Shown: in pieces, positions 26,315 to 34,183 of the stretch | Layout: the number at the start of each line of letters is the position of its first letter | Numbering within the stretch: position 1 is the first letter of the stretch | Source: Candidatus Binataceae bacterium | GTDB taxonomy: Bacteria; Desulfobacterota; Binatia; Binatales; Binataceae | Direction of reading: 5' to 3' | Length of the DNA stretch: 64,000 nt | Assembly (NCBI GenBank): GCA_035508495.1 | Contig: DATJMX010000013.1 | Coordinates: forward strand, 1 to 64,000 | Made by a program: the position numbers and the translations under genes | Notes under the pieces: model-generated | Seen by the model: the letters and a program-made list of their open reading frames with translations, nothing else | Told to the model about the DNA's origin: nothing | The model's database searches: none

Positions 26315-27511
26315 GTGAGCAAAGACGTGGAACAGGCAAACATTGCGCAGCGGTCGGACCTGGAAGACAACGAGCAAATCGAAACTGGCAGTGCAGCTTC
26401 GGGCGATATCGTCACGCTCGAGCATCTCGCGCAGGGCTCCGAGCGCGTTGGCGGGATGGTGATCCGCTCGGCGCAGATGCGCAAGGTGCTCAAGACGATT
26501 CTGCGTCTCGGGCCGTACAAGGCGACCGTCCTGATTCACGGCGAATCCGGTACCGGCAAAGAGCTCGTCGCGCGCGCGTTGCATACGCTCGGACCAGTTC
26601 CGAACGGGCCGTTCGTTACGTTCAATTGCTCGAACCTGGTCGAGTCGCTGGCGGAGTCGCAGCTCTTCGGGCATATCAAGGGCGCGTTTACCGATGCGCG
26701 CGAAGATTCGATCGGCTACTTCCGTTCGGCCAATGGCGGCACGCTCTTTCTCGATGAGATCGGCGACCTGCCGCTCAAGCTGCAGCCGAAGCTCTTGCGC
26801 GCGGTCGAGGCTCACGAAGTGCAGCCTGTCGGCTCGGCGCATACATACAAAGTTGATATTCGCCTGGTCGCGGCGACGAATCGCGATCTACGCGCGATGG
26901 TGCGGATGGGCCAGTTCCGCGACGATCTGTACTATCGCCTCAACACGGCGGCGATCTTCAATCCGCCGCTGCGCGAACGGCGCGAAGCAATTCCCTCGTT
27001 CATCGCGTATTACATCGAGCACTACAACCGGCTATGCGGCAAGAACATCATCGGCGTCGAGCGCGCGGTGCTCAATGCGCTCACGTCGTGCCCGTGGCCG
27101 GGCAATGTGCGCGAACTGGCGCATGCGATCGAAAGCGCGGTGATTCTGACGGACTCCGACGTGGTGCTGATCCAGGACCTGCCCGAGCATATCGTCGATG
27201 GCGAAGATGCGATTCTCGTTCCGAGTGAGCAGCACGACGAAATTGAACACGTCGCGCCGCGAGCGCATTCGCCGAAATCTGCGAGCCAGGAAACCTGGCC
27301 GTTCCTGCTCGACGAAGTAATCAAGCGGACTCTGATTCGCTCGCTCGAAGAGACCGACGGCAATCGCCGCCGCGCCGCTGATCTCCTTGGAGTGTCGCGC
27401 TCGACGCTGTACCGGATGCTCGCGCGCTACGGCCTCGACGGCGGCAATCACGAGCCGGCAGAAGCGGGCGTCGACGGCGGCAGGGATTCGGGAGTCGACA
27501 GTCTTTTCTAA
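26315..27511 (+). CDS. Sigma54-dependent enhancer-binding protein without a receiver domain
   Basis: With the GTG at 26315 the product has 398 residues. A short unstructured N-terminus without receiver or GAF domain leads directly to the AAA+ core. Walker A is GESGTGKE (76-83), and Walker B with its following Glu is GTLFLDEIGDLP. The sigma54-contacting loop reads GAFTDA (123-128) instead of GAFTGA. The C-terminal Fis-type helix-turn-helix is NRRRAADLLGVSRSTLYRML. Lack of a sensory domain suggests control by abundance or by an anti-activator. Its position at the end of the tad operon, plus a sigma54-type promoter before flp, makes it the probable activator of the pilus genes. Alternative starts are 26246 and 26273. 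Confidence 0.88.
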   Translation: MSKDVEQANIAQRSDLEDNEQIETGSAASGDIVTLEHLAQGSERVGGMVIRSAQMRKVLKTILRLGPYKATVLIHGESGTGKELVARALHTLGPVPNGPFVTFNCSNLVESLAESQLFGHIKGAFTDAREDSIGYFRSANGGTLFLDEIGDLPLKLQPKLLRAVEAHEVQPVGSAHTYKVDIRLVAATNRDLRAMVRMGQFRDDLYYRLNTAAIFNPPLRERREAIPSFIAYYIEHYNRLCGKNIIGVERAVLNALTSCPWPGNVRELAHAIESAVILTDSDVVLIQDLPEHIVDGEDAILVPSEQHDEIEHVAPRAHSPKSASQETWPFLLDEVIKRTLIRSLEETDGNRRRAADLLGVSRSTLYRMLARYGLDGGNHEPAEAGVDGGRDSGVDSLF

Positions 27512-27560
27512 GCCGCGCCGTTGCGCGCGGGAGCGTGGTGATTCAGAATTTCGGCTCGCG

Positions 27561-27857
27561 ATGAAACATTCGGCGCGAGCAACTGCGATAGTTCTGTCTG
27601 CGATCACCCTTAGCGGCGCAATGCTCGCCAATGCGGGCTCGGCGCCGCCTGATGTCGTCAGCCTCGAGCGCGAAGTCTCCCTGCGCCTCGCCCACGTTCG
27701 CGACGAGGGACCGGTTGACGACGCCAAGCGCGCACAACTCTCCAAGGCCGCGCAGCTCGAGCAAACCAGCGAAGCCGCTATCGCCAAAGGCGACTACCAG
27801 ACCGCCGAGAGCGACCTGCTGGCGGCCAAAACGATCCTCGACAACCTCAGCGACTGA
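27561..27857 (+). CDS. Small exported helical protein
   Basis: A 98-residue precursor. The signal peptide is MKHSARATAIVLSAITLSGA (cleavage near ANA/GSA). The mature 70 residues are predicted helical, with two antiparallel-like segments (LEREVSLRLAHVRDEG and LEQTSEAAIAKGDYQTAESD). The second resembles a single TPR-like hairpin. No Cys and no family recognised. It is probably periplasmic. It lies between the sigma54 regulator and the XdhC gene on the same strand, so its operon membership is unclear. Confidence 0.68.
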   Translation: MKHSARATAIVLSAITLSGAMLANAGSAPPDVVSLEREVSLRLAHVRDEGPVDDAKRAQLSKAAQLEQTSEAAIAKGDYQTAESDLLAAKTILDNLSD

Positions 27858-27916
27858 ATCCGCCGATGGCGCGCGGGTTTTTCCGCTCGGGACCGTTCTG
27901 ATAGTTGTGGATATGG

Positions 27917-29065
27917 ATGAATGGTCCGGATCAAATCTGGGCTGAGGCGCTCGGCACGCTCGAGCGCGGTCAGCGCTTTGCGCTTGCAACGGTGATCAAT
28001 GTTCGCGGCTCCACGCCGCGCGAGGTCGGGGCCAAGATGATCGTGCGGACTGATGGGCAGTTCGGAACGATCGGCGGCGGATGCGGCGAGGCCGAGGTTT
28101 TTCGTAAAGCGCGCCTGCTGCTCGATGAAGGCCGCGGCACGCGGCTCGCCGAAGTCGACCTCACCGGAGATTTCGATCAGCAGCAGATCGGAAGCTGCGG
28201 CGGGATCATGGATGTCCTGGTCGATATCTGGTCGCCTGAGCGCGATATCGACACCGCCCGCAAGCTCGCCGAAGCTGCGGCCGAGAGCCGTCCCGCCAGT
28301 CTGCTTACGGTGATCGAAGCAGGGCGGCGCAGCGAAGCTCCGGTCGGAGCACGTGCCGTGATCGATCCAGCTGATGAAGCTCGGTCCGCGCCATTTGCGA
28401 TTCCACTGCCGGCGTTCACACGAATCGTTGCGCGCACTCGCGATGCGCTTGCTGGACTTCTCGAAATCGAAAGCGACGGCGGAGTACGGCAGGTCACTCA
28501 CATTGCGAACGGCACGTCGCCGCGGGTTTTCATCGATCCGATCGTCGGTGCGCAGCGGCTGATAATCGCGGGCGGCGGTCATATCGCGCAGCCGCTAAGC
28601 CAGCTCGGCGCGATGCTGGGCTTTCATGTCACCGTGATCGACGACAGGGCCTCATTTGCCAATCGCGAGCGTTTTCCCGATGCTGACGAGATTATCGTGC
28701 GCGCGTTCGGCGAGGCCGTCGCATCGCTTTCGCTCGATACGCACTGCTACCTGGTCTCGGTGACGCGGGGCCATGCCTTCGACGAGGAAACGGTTCGCGC
28801 CGCGTTGCTTTCGCCGTGCGGCTTCGTTGGGATGATCGGATCGCGGCGCCGGGTAAAGGCGATGCTCGAGCGGCTCGGCGAGTCGGGCGTACCGGTGGAG
28901 CGGCTGAACGAAGTTCACGCTCCGCTCGGACTCGATATCGGCGCCGAGACGCCGGAGGAGATTGCGCTCGCGATCATGGCCGAGATCGTGCGCGAGCGGC
29001 GGCTTGGCCTGCGTGATGAGCTCACTTTGGGCGTCAAATCCGGGCGGCTGGGGAAGAAGAGCTAG
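27917..29065 (+). CDS. XdhC/CoxI family protein
   Basis: About 382 residues from the ATG at 27917 (a TTG four codons earlier also works). The N-terminal XdhC_CoxI domain has NVRGSTPREVGAKM and IGGGCGEAEV. The C-terminal Rossmann XdhC_C domain has LIIAGGGHIAQPLSQLG and ends with GFVGMIGSRRRVKAML. XdhC-type proteins bind sulfurated molybdenum cofactor and insert it into xanthine-dehydrogenase-family enzymes. The MocA-like gene follows after 3 nt, the usual pairing. No molybdenum hydroxylase is encoded within the window, so the client enzyme is elsewhere. Confidence 0.9.
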   Translation: MNGPDQIWAEALGTLERGQRFALATVINVRGSTPREVGAKMIVRTDGQFGTIGGGCGEAEVFRKARLLLDEGRGTRLAEVDLTGDFDQQQIGSCGGIMDVLVDIWSPERDIDTARKLAEAAAESRPASLLTVIEAGRRSEAPVGARAVIDPADEARSAPFAIPLPAFTRIVARTRDALAGLLEIESDGGVRQVTHIANGTSPRVFIDPIVGAQRLIIAGGGHIAQPLSQLGAMLGFHVTVIDDRASFANRERFPDADEIIVRAFGEAVASLSLDTHCYLVSVTRGHAFDEETVRAALLSPCGFVGMIGSRRRVKAMLERLGESGVPVERLNEVHAPLGLDIGAETPEEIALAIMAEIVRERRLGLRDELTLGVKSGRLGKKS

Positions 29066-29068
29066 AGC

Positions 29069-29674
29069 GTGGCGCGAGTCGCGGGAATTCTTCTGGCGGC
29101 CGGCGAGTCGCGCCGCATGGGCTATCCGAAGCCGCTGCTGAAGATCGGAGCGCGGACCTTCGTCGAGCAGACGATTACGACGATGCTCGAAGTGGTGCCG
29201 CGAGTCGTGGTCGTGCTCGGTGCCCATGCGGAACGGATCCGGCCGGCGATTGCGCTCGATCCGCGCGTGAGTGTGGTCGAGAATCGAAACTTTATGCGCG
29301 GGCAGCTCTCCTCGCTGCAGGCCGGGATCGAGGCGGTGCGAAGCGATATCGACGGCATAATGATCCATCTCGCGGATCATCCTACCGTTCGAGTGGACAC
29401 GTTCCGTGCCGTGCTGTCGAGCTACGGCCGGGGTGGCGAGCAGATCGTGATCGCGCGCTACCAGGGGCGCCGAGGGCATCCGGTGATCTTCGATCGGTCG
29501 ATCTTCGACGAGCTGATCCATGCTTCCGATACCGAAGGCGCGCGGGCGGTCGTCAATGCAGACCCGTCGCGCGTGAGCTATGTTGATGTTGACGATCCCG
29601 GCGTGGTGCTCGACCTCGATACGCCCGAAGACGTCGAGCATGCGGGATTCGTGGCGCCGCCGCGGGAATGGTAA
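29069..29674 (+). CDS. MocA-like molybdenum cofactor nucleotidyltransferase
   Basis: A 201-residue MobA-like NTP-transferase starting at GTG, 3 nt after xdhC. The N-terminal signature GILLAAGESRRMGYPKPLL binds the nucleotide. The metal-binding region IDGIMIHLADHPTV and the C-terminal RRGHPVIFDRSIFDEL are conserved. The expected reaction is CTP- or GTP-dependent conversion of molybdopterin cofactor to its dinucleotide. Co-expression with XdhC favours the cytidylyltransferase MocA. Related MobA-like enzymes with other substrates exist, so the exact nucleotide is not certain. Confidence 0.88.
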   Translation: MARVAGILLAAGESRRMGYPKPLLKIGARTFVEQTITTMLEVVPRVVVVLGAHAERIRPAIALDPRVSVVENRNFMRGQLSSLQAGIEAVRSDIDGIMIHLADHPTVRVDTFRAVLSSYGRGGEQIVIARYQGRRGHPVIFDRSIFDELIHASDTEGARAVVNADPSRVSYVDVDDPGVVLDLDTPEDVEHAGFVAPPREW

Positions 29675-29718
29675 ATCGCGGCTGCACATTTTTTCGGCAC
29701 CCATCATTGAGAGCCTGC

Positions 29719-29743
29719 GTAACCGCCGCTATTCCTGAACGTA
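29719..29743 (+). promoter_or_regulatory. Possible ECF-type promoter of the sigma factor gene
   Basis: GTAAC (29719-29723) and CGTA (29740-29743) are 16 nt apart, resembling the AAC ... CGT core of ECF-recognised promoters. The predicted start would lie just before the sigma ATG at 29757. This fits autoregulation but rests on a short, weak match. Confidence 0.28.
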
Positions 29744-29756
29744 CTTACAGGCAGAT

Positions 29757-30389
29757 ATGCGTGGGCGATTGGCGAGCAGGAAGATCGCTTGGAGCTTGAC
29801 GGCTAAACCTGACGAGGAGCTGATAGGCGAAGTTCTTGCCGGGGATGCGGGCGCCTTCAACGAGCTTTCGACACGGCATCGGCCGCGCGTCGAACGGCTG
29901 TGCCAGCGCTTTTTCTCCGATCCTGAGATGGCGCGGGACCTGGCCCAGGAGAGCTTTATCCGGGCTTACACGGCGCTGGCCAGTTATCGCCGCGAGATGC
30001 CGTTCGGCGGCTGGCTGCGTTCGATAGTAATCAACTTGTGCTATGACGAGTTGCGCAGACGGCGGCGCCGTCCCGAAGAGCTGGTCGGCGACTTCAACGC
30101 TCCAGAAGTGCAGTGGATGCATCTGGTCAACGATGCGTCGCCGGAAGACCTCGTGGGCGACGCGGAGGAGCGGCGCGAGGCTCACGACCTGGCGCATCGG
30201 CTGCTCGATACCTTGCGTCCCGAGGATCGGATGGTGATGGTGATGAAGGAAAGCGAGGACATGAGCGTGGCCGAGATCGCCCAAACGATGGGCTGGAGCG
30301 AGGCCAAAGTAAAAATCCGTGCGTTTCGCGCTCGACAATCGCTGCGCAAACAGGCGGAGCGGATGCTGGCGGCGGGACGCGACAGGTGA
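29757..30389 (+). CDS. ECF-type RNA polymerase sigma factor
   Basis: A 210-residue sigma-70-family protein. Region 2 contains FNELSTRHRPRVERLCQRFF and DLAQESFIRAYTALASYR, then FGGWLRSIVINLCYDELRRR. A linker of about 40 residues leads to region 4 (LRPEDRMVMVMKESEDMSVA, then MGWSEAKVKIRAFRAR). No extra C-terminal domain exists. The zinc-finger anti-sigma gene follows directly and a Spy-like periplasmic protein comes third. The trio therefore looks like an envelope-stress module of the RpoE/CnrH kind. Confidence 0.92.
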   Translation: MRGRLASRKIAWSLTAKPDEELIGEVLAGDAGAFNELSTRHRPRVERLCQRFFSDPEMARDLAQESFIRAYTALASYRREMPFGGWLRSIVINLCYDELRRRRRRPEELVGDFNAPEVQWMHLVNDASPEDLVGDAEERREAHDLAHRLLDTLRPEDRMVMVMKESEDMSVAEIAQTMGWSEAKVKIRAFRARQSLRKQAERMLAAGRDR

Positions 30390-30394
30390 ATCAG

Positions 30395-30820
30395 ATGAAT
30401 TGTTTCGAGACTCGACAAGAATTTCCCGCGCTGTGGCGCAAGACCGCGACGGAAGAGCGCCGCGCGGAGCTGCTCGCGCATCTCAAGAGCTGCGCCAAGT
30501 GCGATCATGCGTTTCGCGTGTTTGCGCTGACGGCGCCGGTGCTCTATTCGGCGACCGAGCCCGGCGGGCGCATCGCGATCGAGCGCAGAGTTGGAGCATT
30601 GGCGCGGCGCGGCGCGATGGTCTCGCGCGGATCGACTTGGCAGCGCCAGATGGTGGCGATGTGCGCCGGCGTCATGGTCCTCTTCATGGCCAGCGCGGCG
30701 GCCTATCTCTCGGTGACGGTGCCAGTTAGCTCGTACTCTGACGAAATCACCAATTCGGAATCGGCGCTCGACTTACCCGCGGCTGACACCTCGGTGATGG
30801 GCAACGACTTTGCCGGATAA
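30395..30820 (+). CDS. Zinc-finger anti-sigma factor
   Basis: A 141-residue protein starting 5 nt after the sigma stop. Its N-terminal domain has the zf-HC2-like elements MNCFETRQEFPALW and HLKSCAKCDHAF, the H-x3-C-x2-C pattern that binds zinc in ZAS-type anti-sigmas. A single membrane helix (MVAMCAGVMVLFMASAAAYL, about 92-111) places a short acidic tail in the periplasm. It would hold the sigma factor at the membrane until stress. The last 11 nt overlap the next gene. Confidence 0.85.
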   Translation: MNCFETRQEFPALWRKTATEERRAELLAHLKSCAKCDHAFRVFALTAPVLYSATEPGGRIAIERRVGALARRGAMVSRGSTWQRQMVAMCAGVMVLFMASAAAYLSVTVPVSSYSDEITNSESALDLPAADTSVMGNDFAG

Positions 30821-31214
30821 GTCCAATCTCTGGTCGATAGCGATCACTGCAATTGCCAGCGTGCTGATCGGGTTTGCGATCAGCACACTCGCCTACAGAA
30901 TGCGAATCTTGAGGGTGCCAGCCGGCAGCTTTGTTGGTCGGCTGGACAATAAAGTGCATCTCACGTCGGCGCAGCGCGACCAGGTCACCGAAATCATTCG
31001 CAACACGCGCGACAAGATCGAAGATATCCGGCGCGACTTCTTCCGTGCTCGACGCGCCGCGATGTGGGAGTCGTACGACAAGGTCAGGGATGTGCTGACT
31101 CCTGATCAGCAGGCGATCTTCGATCGCGATTTTGCCCCGCCGTGGGGAAGCCGCAAGGAAGCCGAAGTCGAGCACCCAGCTGCGAGCCCGTCGCCATCGC
31201 CAGCCGGCAACTAA
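30810..31214 (+). CDS. Spy/CnrX-like periplasmic stress protein, membrane-anchored
   Basis: No ATG is available near the upstream stop. A TTG at 30810 overlapping the anti-sigma gene gives 134 residues. A hydrophobic anchor (WSIAITAIASVLIGFAISTL) is followed by helices typical of the LTxxQ/heavy-metal-sensor family (VHLTSAQRDQVTEIIRNTRD, and LTPDQQAIFDRDF with the LTxxQ variant). The tail is Pro/Ser-rich. In CnrYXH-type systems such a protein senses metal or misfolding and controls the anti-sigma. The genomic order supports that idea, though no metal ligand set is seen. Confidence 0.72.
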   Translation: MPDKSNLWSIAITAIASVLIGFAISTLAYRMRILRVPAGSFVGRLDNKVHLTSAQRDQVTEIIRNTRDKIEDIRRDFFRARRAAMWESYDKVRDVLTPDQQAIFDRDFAPPWGSRKEAEVEHPAASPSPSPAGN

Positions 31215-31259
31215 GATCGACAGAGTCTGCCGATTAGCTCGCCGTCTCGGACCCGCTCT

Positions 31260-31559
31260 CTATGCGGGCGGGCGCGCAGATTTCGTGTTGTTTTCGGAAG
31301 GAGCTGGACGTCTTTCGAGCTTTATCACTCGCGAACGGTCGCCGACTGGCGCCGATGCCGGAGCGCTGGCGCGCTTGGCGATAGGCTTGCGCCGCTGGTT
31401 CATCATGACGCGCGCACAATCGTAGCAGAAGGCGATTACTTGCAACTCGCCCCGGTCGTCCTGGCCGAGGACAAGCACGGTTCCGAGATTCTCGTCACCC
31501 ATAAAGGTGCAGCGGCTACAAGGGAAACCGAGGATCCACTCTTTCATCTTCTGATTCAT
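31260..31559 (-). CDS. Two-CxxC small protein, paralogue 2
   Basis: A 99-residue protein (start chosen at MNQKMKEW, matching paralogue 1). CSRC (14/17) and CYDC (45/48) flank LGTVLVLGQDDRGELQ. The ending FCYDCARVMM is the same in both copies. After residue 55 the sequence becomes a basic, Ala/Pro-rich tail unlike the paralogue. It is probably a zinc-binding fold with a flexible tail, cytoplasmic. It converges on the ECF/anti-sigma/Spy operon. No known domain family is recognised. Confidence 0.72.
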   Translation of the reverse strand: MNQKMKEWILGFPCSRCTFMGDENLGTVLVLGQDDRGELQVIAFCYDCARVMMNQRRKPIAKRASAPASAPVGDRSRVIKLERRPAPSENNTKSARPPA

Positions 31560-32048
31560 TGATCTGCCTTTGCGCGGGTCACAGTTTGGCCGGCGCGATA
31601 AGGACCTATGCAACAATATTTGGATGCGATCTCGCTCAAGCGGCTTTAGCTGACAGTCGCCTCATTGGGTGAATTCATCGTTCGGGTTTGCGAGACCGCC
31701 GCAGGAAGGAAATGGTTGAGCGATCCACTAGCGCCAGTATCTGACCTGGCCGTCAGGCAATTTTTCACTCTCACGGTTACGCCCCCCTTTGGCTTATCCG
31801 TCGAGTTCAATGTGGTAGTCTTCTACATACCGGCGTTCGGTATGTCAACATCAAACTTAAATGAACGCTTTGCCAACTTAAGTTAATTTAATCAAGTTGC
31901 GTGAATTTCAGATTTTGTCCTTTTTTGCCCGCTATTGACCAAAGTGATTTGCATTTAACTGTTAATCAATGAAAATGCGCTCTATTGGTGGTTACGATTG
32001 GATATTACTTGCGCTGACGCGGCGCCCTGAATAAAGATTACTCTCGAC
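31560..32048. other. A+T-rich intergenic region upstream of TetR gene
   Basis: About 490 bp with a strong drop in GC after 31850 (many runs of T and A). A 73-codon frame (31665-31886) has no ribosome-binding site or family likeness and overlaps the palindrome, so it is not called. The region holds the inverted repeat at 31825-31845 and presumably the promoters of the flanking divergent genes. Confidence 0.5.
31825..31845. promoter_or_regulatory. Perfect inverted repeat, candidate TetR operator
   Basis: ACATACCG (31825-31832) and CGGTATGT (31838-31845) are perfect inverted 8-mers around GCGTT. Their size and shape suit a TetR-family dimer, and the next gene on the right (32049) encodes one. 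The 200-nt distance to that start is rather long. Confidence 0.4.
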
Positions 32049-32684
32049 ATGGCCCAGGAAGTTGTATCGCATTCCCGCGATCATCGCGCCGAGGAAACTC
32101 GCGATGCGATCGTGACGGCCGCGCGTAAGCTTTTTGCGACCAAAGGTTACGCCGACACCTCGATTCGCGACCTAGTCCAGGCGGCGGGCGTCACTCGCGG
32201 GGCCCTCTATCATCATTTCAAGGACAAGGAGGCGCTCTTCGCGCGGGTCTTCGAGTTTGTCGCCCGCGAGACCTTGGGCATCACGCTCGCGGCCGCTGCG
32301 CACGGCGATAACCTGTGGGATCGAATCCGCGACGGCCGCGAGGCTTGGCTGAAATCGTGCACGCGGCCTGAGGTCTATCGCATCATGCTGATCGATGGTC
32401 GCAGCGTGTTGAGCGCTGAGCGCCGTCGCGAAATCCTGGGTTCCATCGGTTCTCTCGAATCCAACCTGATAAAGGCCTCGATCGAGGCACTGATGGATTC
32501 TGGCGACGTACCGCGTGTAGTGCCGGTCGAACCGGTTGCCACCTTGCTGACGGGCGCGTTCGATGCCGCCGCGCTCATGATCGCCGAAGCGGACGACAAG
32601 GAGAAGGTGCGCCGCGAGGTTGGCGATACGCTGACGATGCTCCTCGAAGCGCTTCGTGACTACGCAACTAACCTCGGGCAATAG
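32049..32684 (+). CDS. TetR/AcrR-family transcriptional regulator
   Basis: A 211-residue repressor. The N-terminal HTH reads IVTAARKLFATKGYADTS and RDLVQAAGVTRGALYHHF, the classic TetR signature ending in YHHF. The ligand domain (residues 75-205) has a C-terminal part like that of AcrR/RutR-type proteins (FDAAALMIAEADDKEKVRR). The start ATG follows a very A+T-rich promoter region. It is single-standing, convergent with the TPR gene two bases beyond its stop. Its targets are unknown. The palindrome at 31825-31845 is the nearest candidate. Confidence 0.9.
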   Translation: MAQEVVSHSRDHRAEETRDAIVTAARKLFATKGYADTSIRDLVQAAGVTRGALYHHFKDKEALFARVFEFVARETLGITLAAAAHGDNLWDRIRDGREAWLKSCTRPEVYRIMLIDGRSVLSAERRREILGSIGSLESNLIKASIEALMDSGDVPRVVPVEPVATLLTGAFDAAALMIAEADDKEKVRREVGDTLTMLLEALRDYATNLGQ

Positions 32685-32686
32685 GC

Positions 32687-33256
32687 CTACAGTGCGCCGA
32701 TTTGCTTGAGGGTCTTTTCTGCCTCGGCCGAGACGTTGGGATTCTTGACGCTGTCCGCCAGCGCCACACGCAGATACTTCACAGCTTCGTCGCGGTTTCC
32801 CGTCGATGCGTAGATCTCTCCCATCCTGAGAGCCGCAAACGAGTTCTTCGGATCGACTTCATATGCCTTACGAAAATAGGTCAGGGCGTCGTCATTTTTG
32901 GGGGGCTGAAACGACAGGTAGGCCTCACCGATGTTCAGATAGCCGGTGACCTGGTTGGGCTGGTTCTTGACCAGCTTCTGATAGACCTTGACGACGTTGG
33001 CGAAGTCCGATCGCGAGTTGTAGTAGAGCCCCAGGTAAACGTAGGCGTCGGCGTATGTCGGATCGATGTCAGTCGCCTGCCAGAGTAGCTTCACCGCCTC
33101 GTTGCTGTCTTGCATCTTGATCGCGGCCTGCACCAGCTCCCGCGCCTTGGCGGTGTTGGCATCGTCGGCCCGAGCGGGGCGTAACGCGATCGAGATCGAT
33201 AAGACAGTTGCCGCAGCGAGCGTGATAAGCGAAAGTGCGGAACAACGACGGGGCAT
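32687..33256 (-). CDS. Exported TPR-repeat protein
   Basis: The start MPRRCSALS was preferred because it opens a proper signal peptide (LSLITLAAATVLSISIALRPARA). The 189-residue product then has four TPR-like units (AVKLLWQATDIDPTYADAYV; FANVVKVYQKLVKNQPNQVT; DALTYFRKAYEVDPKNSFAA; DEAVKYLRVALADSVKNPNV). It is probably a periplasmic scaffold. It is divergent from the alpha/beta hydrolase pair, about 110 nt apart. The family is too general for a specific role. Confidence 0.8.
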   Translation of the reverse strand: MPRRCSALSLITLAAATVLSISIALRPARADDANTAKARELVQAAIKMQDSNEAVKLLWQATDIDPTYADAYVYLGLYYNSRSDFANVVKVYQKLVKNQPNQVTGYLNIGEAYLSFQPPKNDDALTYFRKAYEVDPKNSFAALRMGEIYASTGNRDEAVKYLRVALADSVKNPNVSAEAEKTLKQIGAL

Positions 33257-33367
33257 GACTTCAGGTGGAGCTTTCGGGACGCTGTTAGAATCGTGCCATG
33301 AATGGCGCACGAATCAAAGTCGCCCGATTTCCATCGCGATAGCGGCTCTCTGAGAGCGAGCAACGGG

Positions 33368-34183
33368 ATGAAGCAGCATCGATTTAAGGCCAACGGACTT
33401 TTGCTCAATTGCGTTGACTACGGCGGCGCGGGCAAGCCCGCGTTGCTCTTCGTCCACGGCGGCTCGGCTCACGCGCATTGGTGGGACTTCGTCGCGCCCG
33501 CCTTTATCGACGATTTCCACGCGCTCGCGATCGACCAGCGCGGCCACGGCGAAAGCGAATGGCCCGCGGATTGGGCCTATGGCTCACGCCATTATGTAGC
33601 GGATCTCGACCAGGTGATCGATCAATGGAACTTCGGTCCGCCAATCCTCGTCGGGCATTCGATGGGCGCGCATAACGTGCTCGTTTATGCGGCGGCGCAC
33701 GCCGATAAGCTGCGCGGCCTGGTTGCGATCGACAGCCCGCCCGATTACAGCGAGGCGTCGGTTCAGTTCCTGCGCAAATATGCCGAGCGCCCGGGGCGCC
33801 GCTTCGACTCGCTGGATGAGGCGGTGTCGAATTTCAAGGTCCTGCCGCGCGAGACGCTGGCGAGCAAGGAGATCCTCGAGCACGTCGCGCGCAAGACCTA
33901 CCGACAGGTCGATGACGGTAAATGGATTCACAAAATCGATCGCCGCACTATGATCCGCGAGCCGCTCACGATGTGGGAGTCGCTGCATCGCGTCACCTGC
34001 CCCGCCCTGCTCATCAAGATCAAGAAGAGCCCATTGCTCGCGATCGATCAGGCGCGCAAGATGGTCGAAGCCATGCCCAAGGGCGAGCTCGCCGAGATCG
34101 ACGATTCGTACCATCATGCGATGCTCGACAATCCGCGCGGTTTGATCGCCGCGATGAAGAAGTTTCTCGACAAGCTTAAGTGA
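33368..34183 (+). CDS. Alpha/beta hydrolase 1
   Basis: About 271 residues from the ATG at 33368 (the frame also opens earlier, at 33302, without a good ribosome-binding site). The oxyanion segment is LLFVHGGSAHAHWW. ALAIDQRGHGESEW follows. The nucleophile elbow is GHSMGAH, and the C-terminal His is in DSYHHAML. The acid residue is probably an Asp before the last strand but could not be fixed. It overlaps hydrolase 2 by four bases (GTGA), so the two are translationally coupled. Esterase, C-C hydrolase or haloperoxidase-like activities are all possible. Confidence 0.88.
   Translation: MKQHRFKANGLLLNCVDYGGAGKPALLFVHGGSAHAHWWDFVAPAFIDDFHALAIDQRGHGESEWPADWAYGSRHYVADLDQVIDQWNFGPPILVGHSMGAHNVLVYAAAHADKLRGLVAIDSPPDYSEASVQFLRKYAERPGRRFDSLDEAVSNFKVLPRETLASKEILEHVARKTYRQVDDGKWIHKIDRRTMIREPLTMWESLHRVTCPALLIKIKKSPLLAIDQARKMVEAMPKGELAEIDDSYHHAMLDNPRGLIAAMKKFLDKLK

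Noticed and set aside
31665..31886. 73-codon frame in the A+T-rich gap
   Set aside because: No ribosome-binding site; it overlaps the palindrome, and composition fits chance.
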